From assembly GCF_900496995.4 (NCBI RefSeq), contig NC_044011.1, positions 20,182,041 to 20,246,040 of the forward strand: a stretch of DNA of 64,000 nucleotides. The letters are read 5' to 3'. The DNA comes from Aquila chrysaetos chrysaetos. Its lineage: Eukaryota; Chordata; Aves; Accipitriformes; Accipitridae. Made by a program: the position numbers and the translations under genes. A model generated the notes under the pieces. The model was not told the DNA's origin and ran no database searches. It saw nothing but the letters and a program-made list of their open reading frames with translations. This document shows, one piece after another, positions 37,742 through 50,600 of the stretch. The number at the start of each line of letters is the position of its first letter. Within the stretch, counting starts at the first letter, position 1.

Positions 37742-38446
37742 AGTTAGCAGGGCTCATTGAAAGAGCTTTAAACTAGATTTGAAGGGGGAAAGGGATAAAA
37801 CCAGGCTCACTAAAGATAAGCCTGGGGGCAGCACACCAATGTTTGAGGGACGGTGTGCTAGGGAGGTCCTTCGGTCTGCCATCTCAGTGGAGGCAGGGGA
37901 TGGAGATCCACGCAGCAGCAAAGATGCAAGGGTTATTGACGTGTTAGAAACCACAGAAGCGCCTGAGAATGGTCATGTAGGATTTAGGGCTTCTCCCCCC
38001 AAAAAGGTGGTGGGATCAATAGCCCAGCTGAAGTGCATCTGCACCAATGCACGCAGCATGGGCAACAAACAGGAGGAGCTTGTGCAGCAGGAAAACTGTG
38101 ACATAGTTGCCATCACGGAAACATGGTGGGATGACTCGCACTACTGGAGTGCTGCAATGGGTAGCTATAAACTCTTCAGAAGGGATAGGCAAGGAAGGAG
38201 AGGTGGTGGGGTAGCCCTGTATGTTAGGGAGTGTTTTGATTATCTCATTTAATGATGGTGATGATAGGGTTGAGTGTTTATGGGTAAGAATCAGGGGGAA
38301 GGCCAACAAGGCAGATATCATGGTGGGACTCTGTTACAGACCACCTAACCAGGATGAAGAGGCAGGCAAAATATTCTATAAGCAGCTGGGAGAAGTCCCA
38401 CAATCACTAGCCCTTGTTCTCATGTGGGACTTCAACTTACTTACTG
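37742..38446 (+). mobile_element. CR1 retrotransposon fragment: 5' region and endonuclease domain, broken
   Basis: This plus-strand segment carries the start of CR1 ORF2. A frame from 37,779 to 38,252 (157 codons) contains the apurinic-type endonuclease beginning: NARSMGNKQEEL (Asn at residue 90, about 38,046), AITETWWDDS (catalytic-type Glu at residue 114, about 38,118), and FRRDRQGRRGGGVALYVRE. It stops at a TAA at 38,250. The domain resumes in another frame (38,221 onward) with GDDRVECLWVRIRGKANKAD, CYRPPNQDEE and LALVLMWDFNLL, so a frameshift near 38,235-38,255 breaks the protein. The normal GDFN motif reads WDFN. Similarity ends at about 38,446 inside the endonuclease; the reverse transcriptase and the 3' end are absent. 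In an intact element this protein nicks target DNA and reverse-transcribes the CR1 RNA. The copy is dead. The 5' boundary is approximate. Confidence 0.88.
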
Positions 38447-38449
38447 GTG

Positions 38450-40120
38450 AGAATGGTCTCTGGCATGCTTTTTGCCCAGATCACCCAAAACTCTCCCAAT
38501 CAATTCCTAGGTATGATTCAGAAGCTAACCCAGGAACTATTCCAGGTATGCAGTTAGACATATCTAACTCTTTCCTCCTTTGGAAACCAGCAAAATTTAA
38601 TCATATGGGTACAGCCAGACCATGCCAACTGGACACAGGGCCAGAGAAATGGCAATGACACTGTTTATTTTACTATACAAAGGTAATTCCATTTGGATAT
38701 GACTTAACCATTGGTCCCCAGATAGTCAAACATCATGTCTTGCTACTTTACTAATTTAGCCCTTAATTTCCTGAACTTCCATTATTAATACTTGAAAAGA
38801 AACCATTTCTATCATGTCAAAATGTTTCAGAGATGTCAGAACAGTTTTTGAACTCATGATTCCTCCAATTTCTTCTTGCTTTTGCTTAAGGTTTGCTGCC
38901 ATAAAATCATACCTTCCAGCAAGAAAACTGTGTGATCCAAGGAAATAATAAGCAAGTCCTACACGGTTTGTTTGAATTTTTATTTGGCAGCTAGGCAGAA
39001 TGGGCATTTAAGGAATGAGTTCTTCACTAAAGCGGATGGAGTAACTTTAAGGTTCAAGTTATTGTTTTTATTCTTCTATGAAGTCTAACCATACACTGTC
39101 AGAAAAAAGTGACTCTCTGAATGATTTTTTTACTGTTGTCACATAACAGTTTCCTAATCCCAAATAGGACAGCTGTACTTGTCAAATGTTTTCACGGATA
39201 CAAGAGTTCAGTTCCAATTCAAACCAAAGGCAGACCTGTGTGGTCTCCCTGTCAGAGTGCTAAGACCAATTAGAGAGAGCACCAGACACCTACCAGAGTC
39301 AGAACTCACTGTGGAATTAGTGTTAGTTACTGGTGTTTTTAAAATGCTCTTTTGAGAACCCAGGTACACTAAAACTAAGAAATCTGAAATAAAGAACCTT
39401 ACTCTAAAACTGTAAGGCATTAGGGAGTACCTTTTGCTAAAAAAAAAATTGATCCCACTGTGTACATTCACAATGCTAAGAATCTTCTTCTAGCTTTCTG
39501 CCTTGAGGCACCAGGTAAAGACCTGCCAAGACTGCCTCTTTGGAAAAAAATGACCATCTGACTCATTTGTCCCAGAAGGACTTCACTTGTCAGAGAGCCT
39601 GCTTTCAGCATATGAAGCAGGAAGATACTAGCATTGAACTCTGTCGGCCTGTTGCAGGAGCTAATAGAGTGAAATAATGTATATAGAAAGGCTATGTTAA
39701 TTATTGTAGGCCCTGTTGTTTTTCAATACATGTGGTCATTCCTGTTTAGGAAGGATCACTCACCCCTCCACTTGATCATCCTTCGGAAGTAAGAGGAAAT
39801 TATGTGCTGTTATCCTCTGCGGAAAGTTCACCTATACATGTCAAGGAGAAGCGGTGATCAGTGATTTCCAGTTGCTGGGAATTATTTATATGAAGAAAAA
39901 CCTACTAACCTTCTAAGCAGCAGATTGAAATTGTTGTCATCACCGCTGAGCATAGAAGATAGTCCAAAACTCGTTTCCCCTACAGCTCCTTCCAGTTAAC
40001 AAGACAAAAGAACGCATGCAGAGTAGAAGGTGGCTTCATGCCTCGCTATAGCACGCTAAGGGGGCCCGTCTGTAGCAGTAGCACAAATAGCCAAGCCTTC
40101 TTCCTTCAACTTTCTGGTTT
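38450..40120. other. Non-coding sequence downstream of CR1 fragment
   Basis: The frame continuing from the CR1 endonuclease stays open to 38,658 but has no CR1 similarity after 38,446. No gene was recognised in the rest. Confidence 0.5.
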
Positions 40121-40128
40121 TTATTCAG

Positions 40129-40213
40129 GCTGCATTTTCTCACTGCTGGAAACGCTGCTGACCTCTGAGCAAGCCCAAATGCTACGAATAAAAAACAATT
40201 GACATTCCTAAAG
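40129..40213 (+). other. Candidate 85-nt non-coding exon (unproven)
   Basis: A strong 3' splice-site region, a pyrimidine tract over about 40,097-40,125 with a possible CTTCAAC branch site, ends in TTATTCAG at 40,121-40,128. The donor AAG|GTGAGC follows 85 nt later (40,214-40,219). All three forward frames contain stops inside, so it cannot be an internal coding exon; it would suit a long non-coding RNA or an untranslated exon. No partner exon was identified. The 132-codon minus-strand frame over the same region (40,036-40,434) has no domain. Confidence 0.25.
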
Positions 40214-40219
40214 GTGAGC

Positions 40220-43200
40220 TTGGAGACAACCTGTCCAGATTCTTCCGTGTGCACCATCCTTCCTCCTTCAGATACAGACGTCAGCTCTGACAGCCTTAGT
40301 GATGAATGGGCTGGGTGTTGACAGCTGAAGATGAGGGGCTCAGACAGAAGGAGAAATTGCCGAGACTGATCAAGTCCTGTGATGCTGACTTTACAGTGGT
40401 AATAAGCAGAAGAATAAAATGCAGCTAAACACATTTTCTGTGGCTTTCAAATTCACCTCGAGCAGTCATCCAATTTTCCAAGAGGTTGGTGGTCAATCTG
40501 TCTTGCATGTAGACAGGAGCGTGACCACACTGTTGCAATGCTATCATTAAAGGTTAAAATGCAGACAAGATGTTTCTAGTTCTAATCAGCCAATAAACTC
40601 ATCAGCATTATAGAAAAAAATTAGAAAAAGAAACTGAAAAAAAATCAGCTTTCCTATTCCCATTTTCACTACAAAGACTGCCAGTTTGCCATCAGTTGTG
40701 CACAAGGAATCTGCACAATCAGAGACCAGAACTAAGCCAGGTGGAGTCAACAGTAAGGTTTCCACTGGTTTTTGTGAACTTTTCATTGGGACCTACTGCC
40801 AATATCATCAAGGATGTGAAGCCCTAAACTCCCACAGACGTGTATCAGGGATTAGGCATGCACATAATGGGGTAGGATTTGGCCTAAATGCTTAAATTAA
40901 AACTCAAAATTGTTCATCAAAATTCAAGAAACCTAGTCTTTCCACATCTAGACAGCTAACTGGAGATGCCGTATGGATCATTTATAAAAACCATATTTAC
41001 CTTGGTTAATTCTTTCTGATTGAGGATCACATGCACAACTTGAATTCAAGACTTGCACAACTGATAATGTCAGAGTAGTTCCTTTATATCAACTTCATAT
41101 GCTAATGATTTGCCGTTGAAAAATTAAAATATACCTACTTAACAAGATACATTCACTGAAAGATGTTTCATAAAGGTGGTTGTCTAATAGCAGTTTCAAA
41201 CACATCCATACCACAAAAAAAGAAAGAAAAGTGTGTTACTTTTAAAAGGTCAAACAATAGCATCATCAGCTTAATTAGACACAAATTATAATAATTTCTC
41301 TCAAGACATGCAACAGCTAAGAGTCCTGAGCCCTGAAACCATTTAGTCTGTATTTCCTTCTCTAAGAATGGACCAAGGATGGTCTGGATAAACCTTTGCT
41401 GGTCAGCCATGGGATACCTGGCTCACAAAAATAATTTCTCCTTCCCTATGACAGTGATACAGTTTTATTCCGCGCCCCTCCCCGGGGTGGGAGGACTTGC
41501 ACAGACATTGTAAAAAGGTGCTTTCATTTTTGTTAATGTCACTGTGAATAAGCTCATTATCCATAACAATGTCTAAGGTTTTTCTGAAACCTACTGAACT
41601 TTTGGCTTCTCCTGATGCCTCAAGATCAGAATCACCAAGATGTGGGCACCACACTGAACATAATTTTTTCCATGCAATTGCCACAGATTTGTGTGGAAAT
41701 AACTGCATGAACAAATGATCAGTTAGGTCACTAATAGACTGTTTGCACCTGCAAAAACCTAATTTGTTTTCATAACCATGGTAACCACATTTTCATGGAA
41801 TCTCTTTTATTTTTTTAACAAGGCTTTTATGTGTATTTGGGGGGGAAAGCCCTCCATATTTTGTGATACACCTAACCAGACAGGCAAATTGGATATTATT
41901 TGAAAACTGCACTATTCATAAAGTGTTAGACATTGCCACTCAAGGGCAGCTGAGACCAAGCTTTATAAATCCCACCCAATAAGCTTATTTTAATCGAGCA
42001 TTTCTGTGCACAAGCAAAGTTAGTGAAAGGTGCCAAAGTAGAAGTGCACAAAACCAATGTTCCCTATTTAAAGGAGTGGTACAGCAGCTGTGGAAACTTT
42101 CCCTACACTTCCATGCCAATTTGTCTCATCTCCAAGCTCATTGCTAAGCTTAACCATGTTGCTGATCTAACCAAACTGATGCATGTCCAAGTGACAATTT
42201 GCATGTGCAACTAAGGGATGTGTACACAACCTGCATGGAGTTTCATGTTCATTCATGCACAAGCTTAATTTGAAAAAAAAAAAAAAATTAAACCATTTAT
42301 TGCAGCCAGTGGGGACCAAGCTTTTAAGTGGTGATTCATCGAGTTCCCATTTAGTTTTATGGGCCTGCATATATTTCCTTTTCATTTGACTATGCTAGGG
42401 TTCTGTGTGCCATGGCAAATATTTGACAGCTTGCTCAGCAGGCTCTGTGCTCTGCAGAGCTTGCACAGTGCTACCTATTATTAATTGGTTTCAAAATGCA
42501 TTGTCCTGTAACCCAAACTAAGATGTGACTATTATACCTGTCATCCCAAAGTATGCAGAAATAAAATATTTGCAATTAGTTCATGAAATCTTTGTAAGTT
42601 TGACTGCTTAAGGCTTCCAAGTTTTAAATAAATTGTGTAAAAATACTTATCCATGTAAAAGCAAACCTGATTGTCCCAAGGCACCTGCATGTTATATTCA
42701 CTTCATTTGCCTAATATAGAGTGGTCTAGAGACTTCTGGAGCACGGTGACAGAATGTTTAGTAGAAAGAACACTTTATGTCTATGCTACTATAAAGAACC
42801 CTTTTAACCCATTAATCTTAAGGCATTTTACAAGTACATGTTAAGCTTCACAACTCTCCTAACAAGGAGAAGCCCAAAGGAAGAAGAAAATCAATTCATG
42901 CAAGCAACACCAATGGACAATTCTTTCTGATGAAGGTGTCTGAAATGATTGATGGCAATCACTGATGGTGTTAGCTGAATGATCTCATGATGAGGAAATT
43001 CAGAGAAGTTGCTTCTGGAAAGCAAATGACTGAGCTCTTGTCAAAAGCATGCATCCAAGCTTTGCACACACAAAAGAACTGGAAGAGGCACAGCTGCCAC
43101 TAAACTGAGAAGGGAAATCCATGCAAGAAGAGACTTCAGCAAGCTTTGTCCAGATGTTTGACCCAAAATTTGCTGCTATACTCTATAGCCACTGGTAGTA

Positions 43201-44290
43201 GCCAGCCCTATGCCTGTTATTGAAGAGGTCTTTGTTGAAGATCTGTTTCCAGACTAGAAAATAAAACATTCATCATGCTTTCACTTTATTGGTCATTTAA
43301 ATACTCATCTAAGGCTTCAAGCTATAACCCATTTTTGAAGTTATTACAATCAGAGCTTCTTTACTAAAGGGCATTTTAGAAAATGAATGTCCAACATGTC
43401 TGTGCGACAGAGGCAGTTAAGTGTCATTGTTTATTACATTTAATTCTCAGGTGCACTTTCTTTGGGAATTCCAAAGAATTGCTTTTAAAATGCTTTAGAA
43501 CATTAAAAATCTGATGTAAGTAACTTCTCCACTGTTCATTTAGTAAAAAAGACAACTGATCTTGACATTTTTTCTTTACAGAGTTTTATAAAGTAGATAT
43601 TCTTAAAAAAAAAAAAAAGTAATATAGTTCAGTAAATCACTTCTTATTTATAAATACAACCATATGTATGGTCACCCTTTAAAATTTTGCCAGCTGCCTT
43701 AGATAACTAACTTAATCACAGTATTTGTGAATTGTAAATAGTCCCTGTAGTAAGTTTGGAGCTATTTAAGAAACACTGCAACTAGGCAGAGATCCAAAGC
43801 ATACTGAACTCTGTGGGATCCTTTCCACTGAATTCAGGAGAGTTTGCATTGGGCCCGTATTGAATTAGCTCTTTTCCCAAGGCAATGTTTGCAGGTTTCA
43901 AACATAGCTCCAAAAGCTTCTTCCCCTGTCCTCAATGCCTGTATTTAAAACCTGACCTCTACCGAAAATCACTGAGTGCACCGTATCAGAATCAGTGGAT
44001 ATTTCAGTGCATTATTCAGCCAAGCTTCCTGAAGACTTGTGAATGGACAGAAGACACCTGATAACACCAGATACTGCACTATGTACATATGTATATGTAT
44101 ATAGTGAGGTAGCTTTACCACTACTGAAGATGTTCCCATTGCATGTTACAGCAAGGTGCATGTTCTAATAGGTAATTCCAGTGGGAGCCAAGCTCTGCAG
44201 CTTTGTGTCACAGTTAGCCAATTTATTACTTAATACACAGAAAGAAAGTGAAAGGCAGAGCAAATGAACTGTGTATTTACTATTTTTCAT
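40220..44290. other. Non-coding sequence
   Basis: No gene recognised. A15 (42,273-42,287) and A14 (43,605-43,618) homopolymers are present. The 41,900-42,260 segment contains a TTTGCAT-type octamer half and little low-complexity sequence, but nothing identifiable. Confidence 0.55.
44081..44104. repeat. Alternating purine-pyrimidine AT/GT tract
   Basis: ATGTACATATGTATATGTATATAG is an almost perfectly alternating purine-pyrimidine run, a simple-sequence tract. Confidence 0.6.
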
Positions 44291-44296
44291 TTTCAG

Positions 44297-44425
44297 GGCC
44301 GGAGAAGAGGAAGACACAGCCAGCAGCACTTGGTGACAAAGGGTGATATTCTGGCGCTGGATATTCTGGGCAAACCCTACTCTGCTCACAGCTCACTGCA
44401 AAGTGAACTGTTGCAGTTCCCATGA
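44297..44425 (+). other. Candidate terminal coding exon (unproven)
   Basis: An acceptor-like TTTTTCATTTTCAG (44,283-44,296) is followed by an open frame that enters in phase 0 and ends at TGA 44,423-44,425, giving 42 residues. It starts GRRRGRHSQQHLVTKGD and ends LQSELLQFP. The other two frames stop early. GC content is higher than in the flanks. I recognise no family, there is no clear polyadenylation signal close by, and 42 codons can be open by chance. Confidence 0.2.
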
Positions 44426-44642
44426 AGTATATTTAATTTGGTCATGCAGCCCACTGACCTTGCTACCAGTGAGAAAAACAACAGTGCTGTCAGTCATGCT
44501 TCAGGCAAGTAAAACAGCTAACACATTCCTAGTTTCTCAATATGTCCCAGTATGGGCACACATACACGTACCCGCACATACTTCAACGTAGCCTGAACCA
44601 ATACCGTTAAAAGTTCACAAGTCAGTATGTAGTAAATGTGGG

Positions 44643-44678
44643 TATATAAATATATTTATACACACACACACACACACA
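44643..44678. repeat. (TA)-rich plus (CA)9 microsatellite
   Basis: An AT-rich TATATAAATATATTTATA segment runs into nine CA units (44,661-44,678). It is a typical polymorphic dinucleotide repeat. Confidence 0.9.
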
Positions 44679-44684
44679 TGCACA

Positions 44685-47600
44685 TAAAAATTTTTGAAAA
44701 GTTAACTGTGCTACTGTAAATATGGAAATACATGTTCATTCCCCCTTCAGACTATTTCCACCAAAAATGCTTTTAAAGAACAAAAATCTGAAAAAGTAAA
44801 TACTGTTGATTTTTACTGCCATTTTCCTCCTACCAATCATACTGTCTTAACTTCAGCCTATTCTTTTCAGTATCTAGACTCAAATAAAAAAAGATTATAA
44901 TTATTAAACTTACTTTGGCTGGAGAAATAAAATGAAAAAGACTCTTCAAAACTGAAAAATCAAACAGTGAATTAGATTTAATATTTAAGTTTAACCCTCA
45001 CTATACTAATGCTTTGCAGACCACCAAGCTAACAACTGCTTCTGAGAACCTTCAGAGAGAGGGAAATAATAATGAGACTTTGCAAGGGTATTACTGGCTA
45101 AACTGGGGCTGCAGGGGACCCATCAGAAATCAACATGGAGAAAATCCCCCATGGACATCCCCTCTCATCAGGCTGCACAGTGGTAGTAAAGTAATTGCTA
45201 TAGAAGCCTATAGGTTCTATAGAAGCCACAGAGAGAGCAAGCTCTGCTTTGTCTGTACCCACCAGTGAGAAACTGCCTGTGTGAACCACATTTGAAGCCA
45301 GGTCAATAGCTACGTGCCTATAGAGGCACCCTCAATTAGAGGTCAGGGAACAACCTGTCCTGGCCATGGGAATACACAAGCAAGATGTGAGGTTTCAGCA
45401 ATTGCAGCAGACCAGGAGGAGGACAGTCAAATTCTGATCTCTGGTAGATTTCTGTGCCAAATCTAACTGGGTTTGTGAGGTTGGGTATGTGTTGATTATG
45501 GTCTCCAGACTCCCCACAAATGTCCAAATTAATACCTGAATTTGTGGCTTCATGTGCTGCTTGAGCATTTTATTCGACCTCAGTCAACCTCATTTTCCTC
45601 TTTCTCCTACTCCCAGAAAAGAGATTATCATATTCCCTGGGACTCTCAGGTACCTCTGAGTCACAGACATTTCGGTACAATGGTCCTGAAGCCTAGGAGC
45701 TGTGAAGTTTTATATGAATACAAAGTTTGTTCCACACAGAAATCCCAAATATCACTGAAGCTGGTAATTGCTACTGCTGGGAAAATGTGGGAAAAGCGTC
45801 AGGCTGACATGCTTTACATACTTCATCCTCAAACATACCTGTTTCACCAAATTTGCACTCACAGACGCCCAGGCAAGGGAACAAATTGGGATTAACTGCC
45901 GGCTGTGGGTTGTGTTTAATTGCTGCCATTGCTGGTGGTGGCCAGACACAGTTTAGTAAGTTATCAGGTCTCCACATTTCCTGACCCCAAGAGAACCTCA
46001 ATTAAAGAAAAATATTGATTTTTTGTGTTGCCAGTCAATCAGAACCAGACACCAACACACAGGTAGGAGCAGTTGCCTTTGCACAGCTCCTTCCTAACAG
46101 TGTGCTATTTCAAGAGGCCTCCCAAGCTTTATGGATCTCAAATTCCAGATGGAAGCATTTAGATCCTGCAAATTATTGCTTACTGATGAAAAGGGTGCGT
46201 ATTGAAAAAATAAGTTCATCGTTGCATCAGTAATTCTTTGATTTGGCCAATATTTTACAGATAAAACACCTGCCTTGAGAAACTTACCTTGCTTATTTGA
46301 CATCCTATTTTCCACTGTGGCGGCATAACAAATGCTGACACATCAGAGAATGAGGGCAGCACAATAAGACACACACACAACTGGATGTAGGGAAGACAAT
46401 ATACTTCATGTCAGATTAGGTACCTGATGGCAAATCTAATGTTCTGTAGCTGGTCCAGCTGTTTCAGATGGCTTACACACCTGATAGAAAGCTATTCATT
46501 TATGTTTGTATCAATGGATAATTCATAGCAGGTCTCTTGAATAATTTGTTTTAAGAGTACTTTAATATTTTTTAGCATTTTATTTCCCTTCTATAATGGT
46601 GTTTAGAAATATTAAGCATTCAGAATAAGATGAGGGAAAATTCTAAAAATTCCTTATCTCCCCCAACTTCAAAGTAACATTCTGCTGAAGAAATAAAGGT
46701 ATATGAATGCCAAAAAATACTTTCCCCTTAGAGTATTCACTTCCAAGATGACTTCCATGTCATTTTTACTCAGCACACAAGATTGGAAACATTTTGGACT
46801 CCTTTCAACTCTGCTGAGGCCAATCCAGATGTTGAGTGCAATATTTTTATTTTTTACTTTCTATTCACTCAACACTAGGCATCAGCCAAAATCTGCTTCT
46901 CTCCTTGTGCAGTCTTTTCCATTAGTACAGGGGAATATGTAAAATGTTTTCAGCTGAAACGTGCAGGAAGAAAAGATAGCCAGTTTATGTGAGAATCACT
47001 CATGAAATTATTAAATATTGCCAGCAAGGCACCAAGTATAATTACACCCAGTTGTCTTCCATTCCTCTGTACAAAGATGACATTTTCTCATTCCTGTTTT
47101 CATTTCTGATGCTTTTGTCATAGTCACTATCAGTGAGAGAGACCAAGCTCCTATATATTCCAAATAAAAAAGTAAACCTGCATTTTGAGTGAGGATTTAG
47201 AAATCTGGAGTGAGGTCTAATTGATGACTTCTAGAGTGCACAAATATCTGTTAAGGAGTTTCCAATTCACACAGACATTCTGCCTGAAATCACTTTGTTT
47301 GTCCCCCCTAGATACCATTCTAAATGTGAGGAAGAAGTAAGGGAACAGGGGAGGAGAAGAGGGGAAGAGGTCTTTTGGCTTACCAAAATCCATTTACACA
47401 TAAGGACCTGCAAGAAATACCACCAGTTGAGACTGAAGGATTTGAACTAAGCCACCCCAGTGCACAGACAGAAGCCTGCAAAGTAGAGGAGAAGGAAATT
47501 TTATTTTCTGAGAAAAAAATTTTTCAAGAAAGTAAGAAAAGCACATGCTATAGTGGGGAATGTTTTTAAAAGCCTCTTTCAAATCATCTTGGCAAATAAA

Positions 47601-50600
47601 GTTTTGTTTGGTTTGGTTAAAAGCAGTGTGGCTTATGCCTTTGGCATTTAAATTTACATGCTAATAAAAGTGTGCTTATAAATTTGAATAACCACACTGC
47701 ACAGTCCCAAACACTGCACCCCTGAATCTAAAAGCTGCTACTGCCAACATATGTATATTGTCCAGATCTTTCCATCTGCAGTCAATTACTTTCCTTACTA
47801 TGACCAAAAATCCCAGTCCTTTACAGCATACTCCCAATTATTAAACTGCAGTTCTGCTCTCCAAAAATCCAATTTTTTATCATCTTCCCAATTCCATATC
47901 AAATGCATTCAGTCTAATTATGGTTTTTCCATCAATTTGCAAAGCTTTGCAAATCCACCCTGGATTCTCAGAGTGAAGTTGAACTTTCTTCATTTCACTG
48001 AACATCCTCAACAAAGAGAGCTGCAGACCAAGGTAACTCCTCATTTACACCTGTGCAGCCCCGTTGGCTTCAAATTATACTTTCTGCTACCCATGTATAA
48101 CTCAAATTTCAGTGCCTTATTATTGGTGCAGTTGATCGGAACATATTAAACAGTGTCGACAATGCACAATGCACAAGAAGAAATAGATTAGTTTCCTTAC
48201 ATCACACCAAAGGACAAGGATTGTTAAATAAAAAGCTGCTGTTTTCCAGATCACTTTTCACACTACACACGTAATTTAAAGAGCTACCCATTGTGCCTTA
48301 TGATTGTGTTGTCCTTACTGAAAACAAAAAAGTGCTGTTTTTCCCTACTGCTGCATTTTACCTAATCTGGAAAGCCCTAAAGGATGCTGGAAAACACAAG
48401 GTAGAAGTTGCCTTTACTTAGCCAAATCAGAAAGAGAATAGAGATTGATTGGGTCATTGCTAACTGTGATTCCTCCAGACTCAGTCCAAGTTCTTCAGAG
48501 TGATAGGTTTCTACAGTGTCAGAGCTTAATGCCCAGTATCTTTCAGAACTCACACTATACTTGTTATATACAGATATATAGAGAAATAAATAGAGAGGAA
48601 AAAAAGAAAATTCTGATTACCTTCAAATAACATCCTTTACATCACTGAGAATTTTTTTGAGGCTTAGGCTTCATCATGAGAGCTTATAAATGCCTTTCTA
48701 TGTGAAGTTCCAGCTGAAGAGACTGATCATCTGAATAGCTTTATTTTCTGGTAGACACATGGATGGCAGAAAGCCTGCTAGTACTCAGAACTGATTTAAT
48801 CAGTTTTCAGACAACAAAGGAAAAAAACCACAAAACAGACCCAAAAAATCACCCTGAAGAGATACCAGAGCTTGTCATCAAAGTGACACACTTCTGACAA
48901 GAACCAGTGGGCAGTGACATGAGCTATACTTGCCTAAGACTGCCTTGGGACTTTTACAAATCCCTGGATGCTGGGCATATAGAGGAAGTCAATGAATTAA
49001 CACTGGCATAAGAAAATAAGGAATCAGGCCCAATACATTGGAGGCTCCTGGCATTTTTACAACATTTACTACTAATCCTATAGTACATCTGATTCTAAGT
49101 GACAGCATGTGGCATTATCATAAATGTCAGTTGCATTATAGTTGCCACTTTCACCCCCTAATCTTAGGGAAAGCAAAGCTGTTAAGATGTTGGAAAAGAG
49201 ATAGAATATTTTGTCCTGATGTTATGGACATATGATCATTTGTAGCACTCCACTATCATGAAGGGGAAAAGAAGTGCTAAACCTTCTGAGCTGCTCTCAT
49301 AAGGTTTAGCAAATTACCGGATTCAGAGGTACAAGTGGCAGGATGGGGGAAGAAGGGCTGTTAGCTAAACTTTCCTAGTGCATCTGCTTCAGTGGAGGGG
49401 GGGGGGGGGGGGGGCATGTATGTGTGCACTCATACTGATGGGGTAGTTTGAGGGGCTTACAAGAGATTACACATTGTTGTAATGGGATATCAAGGGTTTA
49501 TCTGCATGTGCTGAGTGAGTTATATGAGTCATTCTAAGAACTCCTGATAAAACCTGACAACCATGCCACCTTGGACTGTACTATATATATACACAACAGT
49601 AGTTTACTGAAAAAAAAAATCAGAAAAATCTCTGACACCCTGAAATTTTAATTGAGTTTCTTTCACTTATCCTTTTTTCTCTGAGAAAAAAAAAAATGAA
49701 TTAATAATGTCTCTGTAAAGAGTGTAGAGTCTTTAAAGGCTTCAGAGAAAGAGGAAAAAAAATGTGGCTAGTAGAACTACAGTATGACAAACATCAGAAT
49801 GGACCAAGATGCCTGACGGCACTGATGAAACCCTTCAGCCAGACCAACCATATTGAGGGCAGAACACACAAAACTAGTGACAGTTCCACCATTACACCCG
49901 ATGCCACTCATTGCAGCTCCTAGTTGTTTTCTGGGACCAGCACTAAGGATAACATACCGATCACCCCCTCCCAGATGAACTAGAAAAAAAAAAAAGATTA
50001 TTTGTGGGAGTAAAAGACTGGTAATCTTTCATTTCTTTTACTCAGAAGGGCCTTTTCTCATTCTCTTGTGCTTACACTCCAGGTAAAAGGAGTTTCATCC
50101 TTAAAAGCACAATGCCAGTGGCACACAGTCTTTAGAGAGAATAGCATTAGCCAGTTTCAGTAATTTTAAACTTCAGTTGAGCTTAAAATTAATTTAAGTT
50201 AAGCAAATCTAGAGCTTGTAAAGCTACTAAGGATGTGCTCTTGACTGAGACTCTTTGGGATATCACAGACATTGGTTGTAAGTTAACATTTTTTACATTT
50301 ACCAAACATCCTGTTAAAGCTTCTCAAGATTAAGCAGTTCATGTTACAATCAACTTTGTTTTAAAAAAATAAAATCATTGTTTGAACACCAACCTTTGCC
50401 CTGAGGCACATCTGCTGAGGAAGAGACAAAAACAGGTTACATCATCTTGTTAGCTTAAGATGGGGCCCTCAAAATATATACTGAAAACAGAATCTTAAGA
50501 AATCACATATTTTTATTATTCCAGGAATACTGAGTTGGCATGCTTATCCTTGAACTTATAGTGCCAAAATTAATACAATTATGCACAAGAGCCTTGTTTT

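Noticed and set aside
40036..40434. 132-codon minus-strand frame
   Set aside because: No recognisable domain, and the region reads better as a plus-strand spliced non-coding segment.
47751..48149. 132-codon plus-strand frame
   Set aside because: Composition follows the local pyrimidine-rich DNA (Ser, Phe, Leu, Gln); no domain or initiation context.
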